Shown here piece by piece: positions 22,517-36,870 of a DNA stretch of 64,000 bases; position 1 is the stretch's first letter; every line of letters starts with the position of its first letter. The stretch is from Limanda limanda (Eukaryota; Chordata; Actinopteri; Pleuronectiformes; Pleuronectidae): positions 21,975,590 through 22,039,589 of the forward strand of contig NC_083638.1 of NCBI RefSeq assembly GCF_963576545.1, given 5' to 3'. The translations under genes and the position numbers were made by a program. The notes below the pieces were generated by a model. It was given only the letters and a program-made list of their open reading frames with translations. It had not been told where the DNA came from and ran no database searches.

Positions 22517-25500
22517 AATGTGTGAGTGGAATCCCTGTCATGGGAGCCTGGGGTCTGAAGGTCAAACACTGCAAGAGAATCAACACATTCCAGAGAGGAC
22601 AGGCACAAATCTTTGATGCATGCACGTGTCAGCATATTAAACGAGTTAAAGCTCCGGATTTCCACCGCTCCACCGGACTATCTGACCACCTTATACTTGA
22701 ATATTAAATATAGCCTCACACGGAATGGATGGGAACGAGTCCTCCGACAGATACACAAGACAGAAAGGAGGGAAGACACAGCACAAGAGGGAGAAAGACG
22801 GTAGAAAGGGAGCAAAGGGGTGAGGATAAAGGATTATCTTTCACAGATGTGGCATGAAACCTTGCTCGTCTTAGCTTGAAGTCGCAGTGGAGAGCTGAGG
22901 TGAAGGGGAGCGTTGATTACAAGAAGGAAAAGGAGACAAGCGGACAGTGCGAGCAGCCGACGTTTAGCTCAGCCCGACTGTAATTTACATTGCTGGATAA
23001 TTAGCTTCAGGATCAGGGGCTCAAACCAATGACAGAGGCCTCTCACAGGGAAAAAGCAAGCATGTGATGAGGACCAAAGCATTACCTCTATGACACATAA
23101 CGTTCATTGATTCAGGCTGTCAGAGGGAGCATGTGTCAAGGGCATACGGAATGCAGCAACTAATGAATGTGAATTCAGGACAGAACGTAACAGATGACCT
23201 GATTTTAAGCGTAGGAAAAAAGATGACATCTGATGGGTGTGATGGTTGAGGGCTCACTTTAGAAATGGATAACATTGTCTACATTTCCTCTGTGCAACCA
23301 CATGCATACACACACTGGAAAGAACACTGTTACAATTTACTACAGAGGCAGATGACAGGAGTGACCACAAAAAAACAAAATCTATGAGATAATAAACTTT
23401 TCCGTTGTGGCATGTAGATTCAGCTCTAGCTAGTGGCTCTTTAGAAGTGCGCATTTAATACACATTTAATTAATGATGTCATTGTTTTGACATTGAGAGA
23501 GCATGTCAGCATACAAGATAAACAAGAACAGCTCTGGGAAGAGTGTTATCGGAATGCGAAAGGAAACGGAAAGCTGGGAGATCACAGCCAAAGCGGTGTG
23601 AATCTTAACCCTGGGCCCTGAGACGGCAACATCCAATTCCCCATAAATAAGAAAAATATTGTACACAAATCACTGAGCTGCAGGATCTGCCACACACTGC
23701 GCATGCACCCATATATCAGGTCATATGGATGCATGGGAGACTAAGAAGCCACACACTCTACCATAACATGAATGAATTGTCACGCAGCTAGTTTCCACTC
23801 AGGCTGCTGTGCCAGTGGACCGGGCATAGTTAAGAGTCTTTACACATGCCAACTTGTTCTGGGAATCAAGCCATAAAGCATATACGCTGCAAAGCACACA
23901 CACACACACACATACACACACATACCACAGACAGAAACCAAGCATAGAAAAACACTGACAACAAAAAAAAAAACACCCGGCCATTCATGCGTGCATGAGC
24001 AAACTTGCTTATCCACATTTGTGCTCACCTCCTTGCACATACACACCGAAAAAAACATGTTAGCAAGGAGGTGAGAATTAGAGCAGGGAGCAACTGGCTC
24101 ACCCCGAAAGTTCAAGTTGGGTGCCACTACAAATTACAAGTTGACAGCCCAAATTATCCCCAGTGAATGTTTCTTAAAATGTATGTGCATGCAGGAGTTT
24201 GCTGGGCAGCTGCCTCCCCGACAGCTGTTCTGGGGTGAGCTATTTGCATGTCGACCACTATCTCTTACAAAAAAAATAAAAATAGATGAAGGAAAAAAGA
24301 ACATCAGCATGTAATCCCTCTCGAGCTACACTGACCAGCCAGTGCCCCAGACCAGCCACCTCCTGCTGGTTGTCACTGAGAGGACCCTCTGCCCCAGATG
24401 CCCCATGTCTGAGCCATGAGGTGGGAGAACGAGAGGAGCAGTGTAAAACGAGAGGGTGACTAATTGGTTCATAACCTGTAATTGGGGAGATGTAATTGGA
24501 GTGGACTCGCAGATGCCAGGTGCACCTTCAGGAGGTGGGGCAGCGGTTTGCCCTTTGACTGGCTATAAGGGAGAGTGTGTGTGTTTGTGTGTGTGTGCGT
24601 GTGCATGTGTGTGTGTTTGTAAGGAGCAAGTAGGATTAAGTGTGGGGGCAACATGACACTTCCATAGTGAATGCCCCCAAAGAATATAGTTTAGGTGTGG
24701 CGTGTGCCTATTAGGTCCTTAAACCACTTGAAAGCCCATATACTGAAAGCTGTCACAACACAACATAGCCACGCCCAGTGCGTACAGGTACACGTATACA
24801 AACACGTACACTCGAACAAAACATGCACACCAGCCTCATGTCCACGGGCAATTTTTGTCCAGTCCACTATTGGGAGGGAGAAATTTGCAGATCAACATTT
24901 TCTCATGGTTCACGTGGTGGGTCAATGTGATCAATGTGCTCATGGCCTACCTCGCCGATACTACACCTCTCCCAATCAATGTAATGGGGCTGGGTGTTAA
25001 TTGGGACATAGTAAGAAGAGGGTGGGTGATGGAGGGTGATGGAGCGTGATGCGCATCCTGCAGAAGCATCAGAAATGCTCTACGGGGTCTTAATGAAAGC
25101 AGCTTAATGTTGACACGTTTCTTGTTTAATCGCTTGGGTAAGGAATGTTTTTTCTACAACAGAGAGAAGCGGATGGTGCGTGTGGAGGTGGATGGAGTAC
25201 AGCGAGGGAAGGTATTTGGAGGAACATCTGTTTTTCCTGCCCATCACCATATGATTATTGGTAATTAACCGCATCGCCTGCAGTTGTGCGGGTGCGGCTA
25301 TACGTTCCCCTCTTTGACCAGGCTTGCAGGAAGAAGCCATGAAACATGCTACCACCTCTCGTCTTGTGTTGCCGGCCCCCTGCGTGAATCATGAATCACA
25401 CAGTAGTTTGCAAGCAGTACTTTGTTGGGAAGTCACACCCCCTAAAGAGCCACTGCACTTCTTCCTGCTTTATTTTGAAAAGCTAAGAATGATACGAGAC

Positions 25501-28019
25501 AGCACTGGATGTCGCAAATGAAATGAGTGAAGGCAGACAACGGCCCCGATTGATTCTTCATTTACATTAAGGTTTCCTTTGCAAAAAGTAATGCAACAAG
25601 CGGGGGGGGGGGTTCCTAGCCACTGAGCCTCAGACGCGAGAAGGTTGTAGCTCTAAAGAAAAGCGGCCTTCACATGCTGCTTTGAACAGAACTACGGTAT
25701 CCACTTCAAACAGATAGCAAATCAATTCCTCTCTACTCAGGAGCCATGCCTGCCATTTATTGAGGAGAAACAAGTGCCGAAAATGGCGATGAGAAATAAA
25801 TCTGCATTGTTAAGTGAGAAGGTATTTCTGCTGCTCGAGTGCAATGTACATGCATTGTTAAAAATAGGACTGTGACATTCAAACATTTAAGCTTCCCTTT
25901 CTCACCACGCACCTTTTGATGGAAATCTTGGGAAACTTCCAGTGAGGAAATGAATAAATTAAACAAAGGCGATGAATGAGGGGAGACAGTGTGTGAGGGG
26001 GGAAGAAGGAGAGAGACATTACAGACTCAAGTGTTTACCCAGCTTGTTTGGTGCATGGTTGTTGTTTTTTTGCTCCTGATGACTAGCTGGGGCTGACAAC
26101 TAAAAAAGTATGCAGAGCACAGGAAAAACCTGCCTGACAGATATTCTGTCTGTCAGCTAAGTGGAAGTAGGAAGTGATGGTAGGGGAAACAGCCTCTACC
26201 AGAGTAAAGGATGTTTCCCTTGTGTTGCCTGATGTCTCTCCCTGTTTATACAGGGCACAAGGTTAGTCAACGTGGCATTCAGCCCAGAACACTGCTGCAC
26301 CACACAAGAAGTTTGACTTACTGTGTAAAAGTCCTACATGTAGAAAACCAAAGAGAGAATGTAGACTAGCTTTTTTTGAATCATTAATCCAAATATTTAA
26401 ATAAAATACAAAACCCTTTTTGGCATCATAACACTATTGAGACTATCAATCCCTTTCACCATGAACCATCCATCTGGACCATTAGCTGGAAGCGAGGACA
26501 TCTGATAGATGTATTGATTTTCCGAAAGTTTGGTGTGATTTGGTAAAGATTAATTAACATTTTCCCTCGATCTGCTCATCCTGCTGACACGATGAACACT
26601 GGCAGGTCAGGAGCCGGTCCAAAAACAAGGTGGCCCCAGCGAGACCCTGGCCTACCCCCTGCCTCTAAATTACCTAGGCTGACACCATGGAGGGAGAAGC
26701 ACAGGCCCACTTTGGCTCTGTACTGAAGCCAGTGGCAGAGCGGGTCAAGACCTCCCCATTAGGGAGCAGGTCAAAGCCACATAACTCTTTAGCTAAGGTG
26801 AGGGTCACTGCGATGCTCTATCCGCCCAGGGTCAACCAGAGGTCTCTGGCCACTGAGGTTCATGGCAATACAATAAAGTAATCAATCTGGACGCTGGACC
26901 TTGGTCAATAATATACTCCCAGGCAGCACAGGGTCACCACCTGTTCTCTGGCCTCTCCTTGGACTGTCCTGGCCTCCTGAAGTACCTAGGTCTTAGATTT
27001 CACTAGCCTGACGAAAGACTGGAAGACTGTGGGGGCATGTAAACAAACCTTAAGTGCAGGCACTATGGTAAAATCCATGACAATCATTATGTACAGGTTA
27101 TCGGTAGACATTAATGGAACGAGCTAGACGTTCGTTACTATAAAGGCTAACACAGTCAGTGTTTTATCACAAATATGTGCCTTTGCTTTGTCGATGACAC
27201 CTCTGTTTACATGAAATTGACACTACTCACCAATATAAGATGTATTCTCTTTGAGAAAGTGCAGACTTGCATTTTTCTTGTATTGTATCGTACTTCTATC
27301 GCACAGAGAAAAACTCCACATGCAATGATGATATTCTGTTAGTCCTGTTTTCGTCCAAATTTCCCTCAGGTTTTTGTGGCACACATTGCCAGCACTGTTT
27401 GTTTCCCTCCCCTTCCTGTTCTTCCCTCCATGCCCTCTCACGCTCGCCATGAATGGAGGCAGACAGCATCCTTGACGGCTGCCAGGATGAGGCAGCAGTT
27501 AATTCTTGGCTGCCCTCCCTCTGCTTAAAGGCAGGTATAGAGTTTCAAACAGCTCCAGCTGGCTGGATACAATGGAGATCTCAGTGCAGGGGCAGAGTTC
27601 CAAGCAGGTGAACTAACCTCTCCTCTTTTCCCTCATAGCTCTTATCAGTCTCCCAACAGCCGAGCCACTAACACCCCTACACCTCAGACTCTGGGTTTTA
27701 CTGTATCTTGCTCCAATTCCAGCTGACCCAACCCTCGAGCCTCACACCATTTCCTGGCTGACAGTCACTGCATCCTGTGTCGCAGAGAAACATAAAACTA
27801 CTAAGATAAGATCTGAAATAGAATCTAACACACTAATGAAACAGTGCAGGTCTATAGACCAGACATGAAAGTCCACTGCTATGGCAATTGTAGTAAGACC
27901 TTTATAGTGTTTGTTTATCTGAACATGTGCTTGTTTTGAGTGGGAGACAAGACCAGTATTTTCACTCATTTTGTTGCTTCATCTCCCTCCTTACTCTTCC
28001 CTGAGCTCTCTCCTGCCAA

Positions 28020-28460
28020 CAACATGACATGTCATTAGGCAGTATAATCAGCATGCTATTTGCATATATCTGCTTTATTTTATTGATTGCCCCTCATTCG
28101 TTAAGATTCAGGGTATATAATTAATGACCAACCCCCTTAGTGCCACACCCTGGGGACAGCTAATTCCACTGCATACCAAGGGGATTTCAGCAGAGGGCAC
28201 AAGTGGGCTTGTCACAACGGGCATCGGGCCAGTATCAGTCCCGGTCGCCTCCCAGCCTGCGGCTGTCCTTGGTCCCAGCCAGCTCCTCTAACAAGGAGAG
28301 CCCTTCCCGGGCCGCGTTAACTAAAAGGACAATTATCTTGAGAACAATGATGCTTTTCACATCGGTTGTGTTGTCATTAATGCAGTGGATCTGGTTACAG
28401 CAGCCAGCCTAAGCTAATTAAGGAACGCTATCTGTGGACTCTCATTGCTTCTTAATTAAG
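28020..28460. promoter_or_regulatory. Candidate conserved non-coding element
   Basis: Contains a perfect POU octamer ATTTGCAT at 28058-28065, TATAATTAATGAC near 28115, GACAATTATC near 28330, TCATTAATGCAG near 28375 and AAGCTAATTAAGG near 28410. The stretch has no simple repeat. Confidence 0.3.
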
Positions 28461-30588
28461 TAAGATTCATTTCAAAATGAGGACAAACAGTCATTTTTTC
28501 TGAAGGGGAGGGATGTTGTTTTACCTTCGAATTTTGTCTGAATTCACTGATTTTCATTTGACCAAAACACTAACACTTAGCCGCACAGCAGCTTCGTTAA
28601 CATTCCCTTCATAGTCTCACAAAGCCAACTGTGTTCAAGTCCTTTGCCTGCCACCAAACCAGTCAAACAGAGGGATATATAATAATTAGACCCAGGTATA
28701 AACATCATTTGAAATATGAAGCCCTTGGAAGCAGCTTTTGATAATGTTAGTAATGCCACAAGCACTGTTCAGCACTGGTCAGAAAACGAGTCACTCTGTG
28801 AATCTGGACCCCAATGTCTAAAAAATCCTTTTCCTCCTTTAACAATGTATACTAATTAGAAATGGCTGAGTGACGGACAAACTGGATGCTCTGAGAGCAG
28901 TTGTTTTGCGAAAAGACAGCTGACTGTTTCTTTCCAAGGAGCCTGCTGACCTTTTACACAGGAGAGGGTTGTTAGTCACCAGTCACTCAGCACTGCCTGA
29001 CAACATGGGGAAAACTGAATGAGAGAGAGGGAGCGTGTACACGTGTGTGTGAGTGTGTGTGACTGTTTCCCACATCTTTGGATTCTCTAAGACAGACTGA
29101 TAAATGTGCAGAGGTTAAAATGACCCTTAAGCTCCTTCTAAGTCAAAGCATATCCTTTCAAATGACACATATTATTGCAATCCAAGGCCTCCAAGACAAA
29201 AGCTCTGGCTCACTGGCTACTAAGGTTATGTATTTTCAGTATCCAAGGCGTGTGTGTGTGTGTGGTGGTTCAAGTGGGACCGAGCAAATGTGTAAACACC
29301 GACACACATGAGCGCAGGGATCTGGTTTAGCAAGTATATATGTCCTTACTTGCTGGGTATTGTGAAGGAGGCTACAGCTGTTGATTGTGATTAAAATGTA
29401 AACAAAAGCCGAGTTCAGAGAGAGGGCGAGTATGTGAGTTTGAGGGTTGGTCGACTCTCACACTCCTCCGCACCCACCGACAAACTTGTATTCTTAACAC
29501 ACGTTTGTGTACAGTGCATACAGCAAATCTCGTTTTATAATATGTGCAATGTTGAGAAAATGGTCCAATGGAAACCGATCAGAAACATGGAGATCCTGTA
29601 CAGAGCTCTGAATCTCTATCAGCTCAAAATGAGGATTCATCTCCTCCCTGGGGTCCCCGGGTCTGGGGTCATCATGACCCCATGGTGACTGCTCTTCACA
29701 TCAACAGCAGCGCTGCTTCTTCCATTTACTCTGCTTTTAGCCTCTCAACAAGAAAAATGTACTGTTTTAAGTAATCCTTGTTTGTACTGACCATAATTGA
29801 TTGGGTAATCCTGGTTTAACATGCACTAAAGCCAGTGCTTAAGAATCTATTAGCAGGGCTAGCAGCTTAAAGAGGCAGGATCTATCTAATGTCGACTGCT
29901 AGATCTGTGTTTCTGTGCCTAGAGGTGGGAGGCATTTGATGACCCTTTCTACGCTGACCCACATTAAGCCCTAACTCTTGATCATAGGGCCACTTCCTTT
30001 GTCTCTCTCACTCTCTGCTTCACATTTCCTTCACTCTCTGTTCCTGTATTTCTCTGCCTGGTGGCACAAAAATACCTTCACGTGCCAACGTGCCACCAAG
30101 GTTTATCCTCTGACCTCTGCCAGCAAATCTCTTGGCATGGTTCCATCAGCCTGGTGACACAGTTCTGGCAGTGTTTAAGCCAGCTTCCCCACAACCCAGT
30201 CCCCACAGACGCCATGCCAAAAGTCCCTGTCAACTCGACATGACACACGCCACCGTGCACACTCATCACTGTGACAACCCTGTCATAATCAACACAAATC
30301 TCTCAGAGTCAGCACGAGCAGCAAAGGTATTATGGAATCCGGAGGAAGGGGGAGCAGAGAGGGGGGTGGGGAGGGAGGAGGAAAGGCAGACACACTAAGT
30401 GCAGGTGGTGGTACGATCCCGTTGGCTCTGGCATGTGGCACCAAGTGTGAATGTGACTGTGCACGTGGGACAGTCAGACAAGAGGAGGGCTCATTCCTGC
30501 TCCTCCTTCGGCCCTGACTGCTGCTGCTGTGGTGGTTTCTACATGACGCAGGAGGAGGTGGGGAGGTCTCTCTCTCCCTCTCTCCCTC

Positions 30589-30591
<3 letters not shown>

Positions 30592-30622
<31 letters not shown>
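30592..30622 (+). repeat. CA microsatellite
   Basis: About 15 CA units following a TC/CCCT-rich tract. Confidence 0.95.
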
Positions 30623-30624
<2 letters not shown>

Positions 30625-33600
30625 CTACACACATAGGGGAAAGAGGAGAAGGAGAATAATCCCCACCAAGACCTCTGCCCTAATGGGGCCCACTACTGTA
30701 ATTACAAGGCACAGATTTCAGATCAGGCACTTAAGTAGCCAGCTAAGAGTGCCCAGAAAACAAAAAGCTCTGTAATTATCGTCTGCCTCCTCTCTCCCCA
30801 GTGCAACTTCAGTTACCTGTCATGCTGCTGTTTTGTCAGGAGTCCGTTGTTTCCTGGATTCCCCCTAATCCATGGCTGGAAGCAGCCCTGGCAGTGCGCC
30901 TGCCTGTGCAAGATGCACATTTCAACTCGCGGGGGCGAGTGACGACATGGCACACAAAGATAGCAGAAACCTGAGTCCTCGCAGCCCCACAAGTACATGA
31001 ATGCATTTTTTTTACAAGAGAAGGGAGGAAAAGAAGGAGGGGGAGTGTTCAGTTTGCTCTAGACAAAAGAGCCATTGTGCAGTGAAACTTTATATACATA
31101 TTAGAAACTTGAAACCCGTAGCCTCTGCGAGCAGGATTCTTGTAACTGTGAACAAGATAACATTACCTACCATTCTTTCCTCCTGTCCAAAAGAAAAGGA
31201 GAAAAGCCTTCACTCTCATTTTTCTGCAAGGGTCTTATTCCTCATGATGGATTCCTGTTTTTTGCGCGGTCATCTAATATCAGCGATAAGAGAGCTGTGG
31301 TCTCCAGGCAGTTTTGTGGCCCATTAAGTAACACATTCCCCAGGTGGAGCAGAGCAGGAGGCACAGCGTGTCGACAGAGATTTGCACTCAGCATTCTCTT
31401 AGCTTACAGTCACCATCCGCCTAACCTCTCAGGTGTTCCAGAAGGAATGTTATGTCCATTCCTAGACTTGCTCATTCACCCACTTCAGCCTGGAATGCAG
31501 TGTACGTGCACTTCCTCTGCTTTAATTATACTTCTGAACTGGTTTCCAAACAAAAGCAACTTACTGTATGTCTTAACATGCTTGTACTTTTAAATCTCTC
31601 GCTGTGTTACCTGAAACCGTTCAGAAAGTACACTTTTTTTCGACAGGCAAGTTCACTATCCATATGCACAGTGCTAATTGATTTGAGACACACAGCAAAC
31701 ATCAGGAGCAGAAGTTGATTCTCTGGAGTAAACGACGAGGAGAGCCCTGGAATAAGTTTTCAAAAATAAATGTGTCTCAAAACAAAAGGAGGAAGTAGTA
31801 ATCAAAGCCTGGGGAGCATCAAGACTTCAGCTCATCCTAAGTAAGTGTGTGTCCACACAGCTGGGAAAAGTTCCCGCCATGCTGACATCACCAATATCAG
31901 ACGTGTAATTAACCTGCTGCAGCCATGCAGTCAGGGGGGAAGGCCGGACAGCCAGGCTCATAATGACAACCCGTACAACTTGTAATTATTTTTCTCAAGA
32001 GACAAGCACAAACACAGACACTGACACACATCCACTAACACACACACAAAAAGGTGGACCTGCAGATAATAATGCCTTAAAAACAAGCAGCAGCATTCAA
32101 GACAAGATGTGTAGTAACTAATGTGCAACACGGGTGACATACAAATGTCATAACAACCAGCTTATAACATCTAATTTCTGCCTAAGGGCAATGAGTGTGG
32201 TTTACTACAGAGCAACACAATGACATAGTTAGATCAGGTGCTGGACAGTGTTTTGGTGTTCTGGACATGGATTCCTGCTTACTGCATGAGTTCTACATTG
32301 TCATGTCATCACTGTATTGCACTTCAACCCAGGTATTAAGCAAATTGAATAACAGTATTTTAAAAGACTCTGCTAAGCTGCCGTGTGATGTTTTATTCCT
32401 TATTTTTTATATGCTGCTTATGCCCTGAGCAAATAAGGAGCTTTGGTCGGCAATAGCACCCATTGGAAACACATTAACCCAGTAAAAGGGCAGCCGGTCC
32501 CATTGGGCAACTTTCGGCTCTGTGCAGAAACAAGACAAAGACTGGGAATCTAAATTTAAAATGTACTTTTGTTAGGGGGGAAGGTCAAGGTATCAGGACC
32601 ATCTGTACAAACAATAAATCACGAAACCCCTCTTTAGAACAGGACTTTACAAATATGGGAGTGGGGTGACTAATGCTGATTCTTTCCATTTTGGTTCTGG
32701 CTCACTCTTTGTATCATAAAAAACATTCTGTAAGTGTTTGGATAAAAGACGGCCTCCATTTTTACAAGCTCTATTAATAGGGGCTTGAGGTGGATGATTC
32801 ATAATGAACCAGACCTGGGTTTTGTCAACCTAACTTGTTCCATAAATGCAGAGGTTAACCTTTTCCACTTATCTCGATCTAACTAATAACAACTATGACC
32901 GGCCCACATTCATTTGTTTGAAAACTCCACTGTGCCCTTGTGAACTCACTGCTCACTCCTGTTTGACTGTCGGTGCGTGCCAGGAAAAAGAAACATGAAA
33001 GCGTGGTGTTCGACAGAAAGCTAACCACTAGCGAACGATTTGGGGGCCTCGGCGCTCTCTCACGGAGGCTCCGCTGGGTGACGTCCAGTCAAATGATGTA
33101 ACCGGCGCCTACTGCGAGGGAGCGTAGGTGGCCCTTTGTTATTGCCCCACACCACGGAATGATCATATCAAAGAGGGAGAAATCACACTGATCCCGTGGA
33201 CTCCAAATGAAAAGTGTCTTTGTCTTAGCTCATTCTTCCTCTCACGCTGGGTCGGGTTAGGCCCGCACTGCACTGTGATCGTCTCGGCTGAGCTGAAGTA
33301 AGTATCCAGCCTGGTTCGGTGCGATCAACTTAGACCCGGGGAGCCTTGAGAGTAAAGAGGGCTCTAAGTTCGTTTTAATAGGCACATTATTTCCACCCCT
33401 AACACCCGCACGGGCTCCACTCTGAGCCATTGGCTGTTTGAAGTTGGTAACAGCTGTAGTGTTACAGCCTTTATATAGAGGTCAGCACAGTGACTTCACT
33501 TAAAAGGAGAGTGGGACTAAAGGAGGGAGAGAGAGAGAGAGAGAGAAAGGAAGAAGAGAAGGCAGTGGGAGGAGAAATAAAGAACAGAGAAAGAGTGAGA

Positions 33601-33777
33601 GGTGAAAGAAGGAGTTAAAAAAAGAAAGAGTTACTAGTGTGGCGAGGGATTAGCTGAGGGAGAGGTTAAAAGTTTGTGGAGTTGCATCTGGCCTCCTGCC
33701 TGCTCTGTTGTTTATTGCCGCGGGCCTGAAGATCTGGTGCCAACATTAACCGCACCTGAACTACTCTACAGCGCTCG

Positions 33778-33828
33778 TGCACACACAGACACACACAGAC
33801 ACACACACAGACACACACACAGACACAG
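33778..33828 (+). repeat. CA-rich repeat with periodic CAGA units
   Basis: Short CA runs are separated by GACA at roughly 8-12 nt spacing, an imperfect higher-order form of a CA repeat. It creates a long spurious plus-strand open frame. Confidence 0.9.
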
Positions 33829-36689
33829 GAACAAAACAGGAAGAGACATACGCGCAGCCTGCACTTCTATCCAGTGCTTTGGCAAAAGGTTTCAGTGTGC
33901 CAGCCTTTTCTCCTCGCTCCAGCAAAGTTACTCTGCATGTGTATGTGTGCGTCTGTGTGTGTGTGAACTACACTTGCAGATGCCAAGTCATGACTTCTCA
34001 TTTGTTAATCCCCTGTTGCTCCTATTACCCTCGTCTTTCCCTTTCCGTCTTTGTGCTCTGTCACTCTGGATGACTGCCTTGCTGCAAAGCCCTCGCCCGC
34101 AAATCAGCCAAATCTCTCTAACTCAGCCTCCCGAAGCCTGGTCTGCAAACAGCTCCCAGTCCGCCTCGAAACCTCCACAAGAAGTTCAGGGAACACGCGG
34201 CAGATGGGAGTTCTCATGCTCCATGTAAAGAGTCCTACGTGCCATCAGCGAGTAATATAACACTGACTGCACCAGAGACATACACAGGGTCAGTGTGGGC
34301 AGGAATCACACACAAAGAAGAATGCTAGGATGCCACCCACAGCAGAACCCTTGGGACAGACCCTCCTCTGTTCGACTTCTCTCTTTCACTGGAATTCCCC
34401 TTCATAATGTGCCAGCTTACACAGTGTGCACGCAGACAAACACGTAGGGAAAATTGTCAAGACGATTGGACGGCCTGAAGGGAAAGGATCGGGAGCCTGC
34501 AAAAGGACAGTTGGAAGACACTGGGTAGGGGGGGGTTGAGGGAGGGCAGGGTAGTCCTTTTTGCCCCAGGCTGTATGGACAAGCCTGGCAGCCAATTAGT
34601 GCGAGCCGAAGCCACCCCCACCGCCCCGACTCCCCTCACCCCTGCCCCTCTACTCAGCCTTGCCCTGGTCTTCTGAACTTGGTGTGGTCAGCGCTGGAAT
34701 GTTGAAGCAGGTCATGTTCACATGCACATCAAAAGCGATTAAGTGCAAGCCTCCTGGATTAAGATGAGTCTGTGGACCTTCACATCTCGGGCTCGCCTCT
34801 TGAAAGCACTTGGCTTCCTCCTGCCACAACAGTATCCCGGTTCGCTTTGGCCCCGACACCGGCCGCTCCTTTGCTTGTGGAAGTAATACCAGATTACAGA
34901 GCAACTGTTGTTAAATGTTGATATAATGTGTTTTCTCTCGCTCTTTTTTCCCCGTCGAGTTGTTACAGCTGCTCTTTAACAGCGGGACAGCTCGCCGTGC
35001 TGCTCTCGTACGGCTCACTCTGCGCTAAAAACCGACATTTCATTCCAGTTTAACATACGTGAAATGCATAGGCTACACAGTGTGGCTGTGAGACGGAACT
35101 TCTCTGGGTGATAAAGCCTGTGGAGCTGAACTCACGGTGCATGTGTGGCACATTTCACACTGTAGGGCTTGACCTTTTCCTTCTGCTCCGTTTCATTGCT
35201 AAATCCCAGCTGTGCATAGTTTGTCAGATTCCTCCTCAACGGCACGGTGAGGGTTAACTAATCCCTCTGTGACTCAGGTACATGGGACATGTCCTGACAG
35301 GCGACCCCATAACTCCAACACTCAGTGCAGGGATTTGCACAGCCCACAAAAAAAGGGGGATTTTCACCAGAACAAGACGGCCTAAGAAAACAAAGAGAAG
35401 AGGAAATAGGAACACCTCCTTGACAACATTCTTCTCTTTGTTGAATCATAGTATGTGAGGATAAAAGAAACACCCATCAAAACACTCATTCATAAAACAT
35501 ACCACCTTCAGGTGCTTGTGGTGAAAGGAGGAGTGTGACAGGGTGAGAGGCAGGTCCCCGGGTGCAGGTCAGTGGGCACAGCAAAGTTAGAACTCACTCA
35601 CATAGTATATTAACTGAAACCTGCTCTGTGACTCCCTCACTCCCCTCCCTCTTTCTGGGTGTACATGTGAGGACCCAGCAGGCTGGAAGCTCTCCCAGGG
35701 CCCAGATGCTCTCTGTCAACACCGAGATTCCAGAGAGGAAGCAGGGCTTTACAGCAGCAAGCTGCACACACAGCCAGGACCTGCAAAGACCAGGAGCCAG
35801 GAGAGGACAACCTGCTCCACATAAACACAGACCTCCCTGTCTCCTGTCTGAGCCGCTAGTTCTGCTTCCTGGCTCGGGGTAGGCTTGGTTCAGAGCAGGC
35901 TGAGGAGTGGGAGAATGAAGCACAGAGTTGCTCTGGCCGGGCTGGGCCCCCTCTCCCTCTCTGCCACCGTCAAGAGGTAAATAGCTATTGGCTGCTCAAT
36001 AAGTGGCTTCAGTGCCTTGGATTGAGGGGCCTTTTTCCCCCACACTCTCCCAGCCTTGACAAGCATGTATTGACAGAGCAGTTACACACTAACCCATTGG
36101 GGGAAATCCTCCACATTGTGCCCCAGGCAGCTGATAAATGGAACTCATACAGTACCTGTAAGCATGATCTCCTACGCACGGACACGCAAAAGTGCATTTA
36201 CACACACACGGCTCAATACTACCACACTAATGTAGAGGTGAGTGAAGAGAACAGGGACTTTATGATATATAATGCAACAAACCGATAAAGCTGTGGAAAG
36301 GCACAGAGAAGGAAAGCGGGTTACATACAGTGGATGAAGTGAGCTTGTGTTTCTGTCTCAGACTAGAATCCATGGGCAGTGTACTTTAGATATGCTGACT
36401 ACAGTGTAAAATTAGAGTAAGGACAACACACGTAGTACTTACAACGGTGATCAAGTTTGTCAAATAAAAAATTACCGATTTAAATTGATAGTCGAGACTG
36501 AAACATACAGAAGGAAGAACGAAGAGGAAAGAAAAGTCTTGTCATGGCCGAAAAAGATGTCACTGTCAATCTCCTGTCACATGTGAGCCTCTGCAGCCGT
36601 CCAGGGGAGGAGTCAGCGACAGTGAGGGAGAGGAGGAGTCAGGGTGGGGGGGGGGCTGTCCCGTCTTGTCCTCGCTCCCCTCCGCCCCT

Positions 36690-36870
36690 TTTTTAACGTC
36701 CGATCCACGGCTGATAAATAGCTAGATGTGCAGTACTCGCTTTCACTTTGTGATATGATGTCAGTAACCTTCATTGATCTGCGGGCGGGCAGGCGGGCCT
36801 TATCGCTGCCTCTCCCCTGTGATATACTGTGATCCGGGGCCCTGACTGCTTTTTAATACACTGCACTTTA
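36690..36870. promoter_or_regulatory. Candidate conserved non-coding element
   Basis: A unique block with GCTGATAAATAGCTAG, TTTGTGATATGATGTCAG, CATTGATCTGC, CCTTATCGCTG and GTGATATACTGTGAT cores beside a GCGGGCGGGC patch. Confidence 0.25.

Larger units (their letters stand above)
13091..28019. other. Non-coding stretch, nothing definite besides listed repeats
   Basis: I find no coding exon or RNA gene on either strand. The sequence is mixed unique DNA with CA/GT tracts listed separately, a short 8-bp hairpin at 26134-26156 and TAAT-rich patches such as near 26545 that could be regulatory. Confidence 0.5.
28461..36689. other. Non-coding stretch, nothing definite besides listed repeats
   Basis: There is no supportable exon. 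Simple repeats at 30.6 and 33.8 kb and GA-rich runs near 33.53 kb stand out. A CCAAT/TATA-like pair near 33.43-33.48 kb is discussed under findings. Confidence 0.5.

Noticed and set aside
33674..34228. Plus-strand frame of 184 codons
   Set aside because: Much of it is the CA/CAGA repeat and nothing resembles a domain. The upstream TATA-like site alone is not enough.
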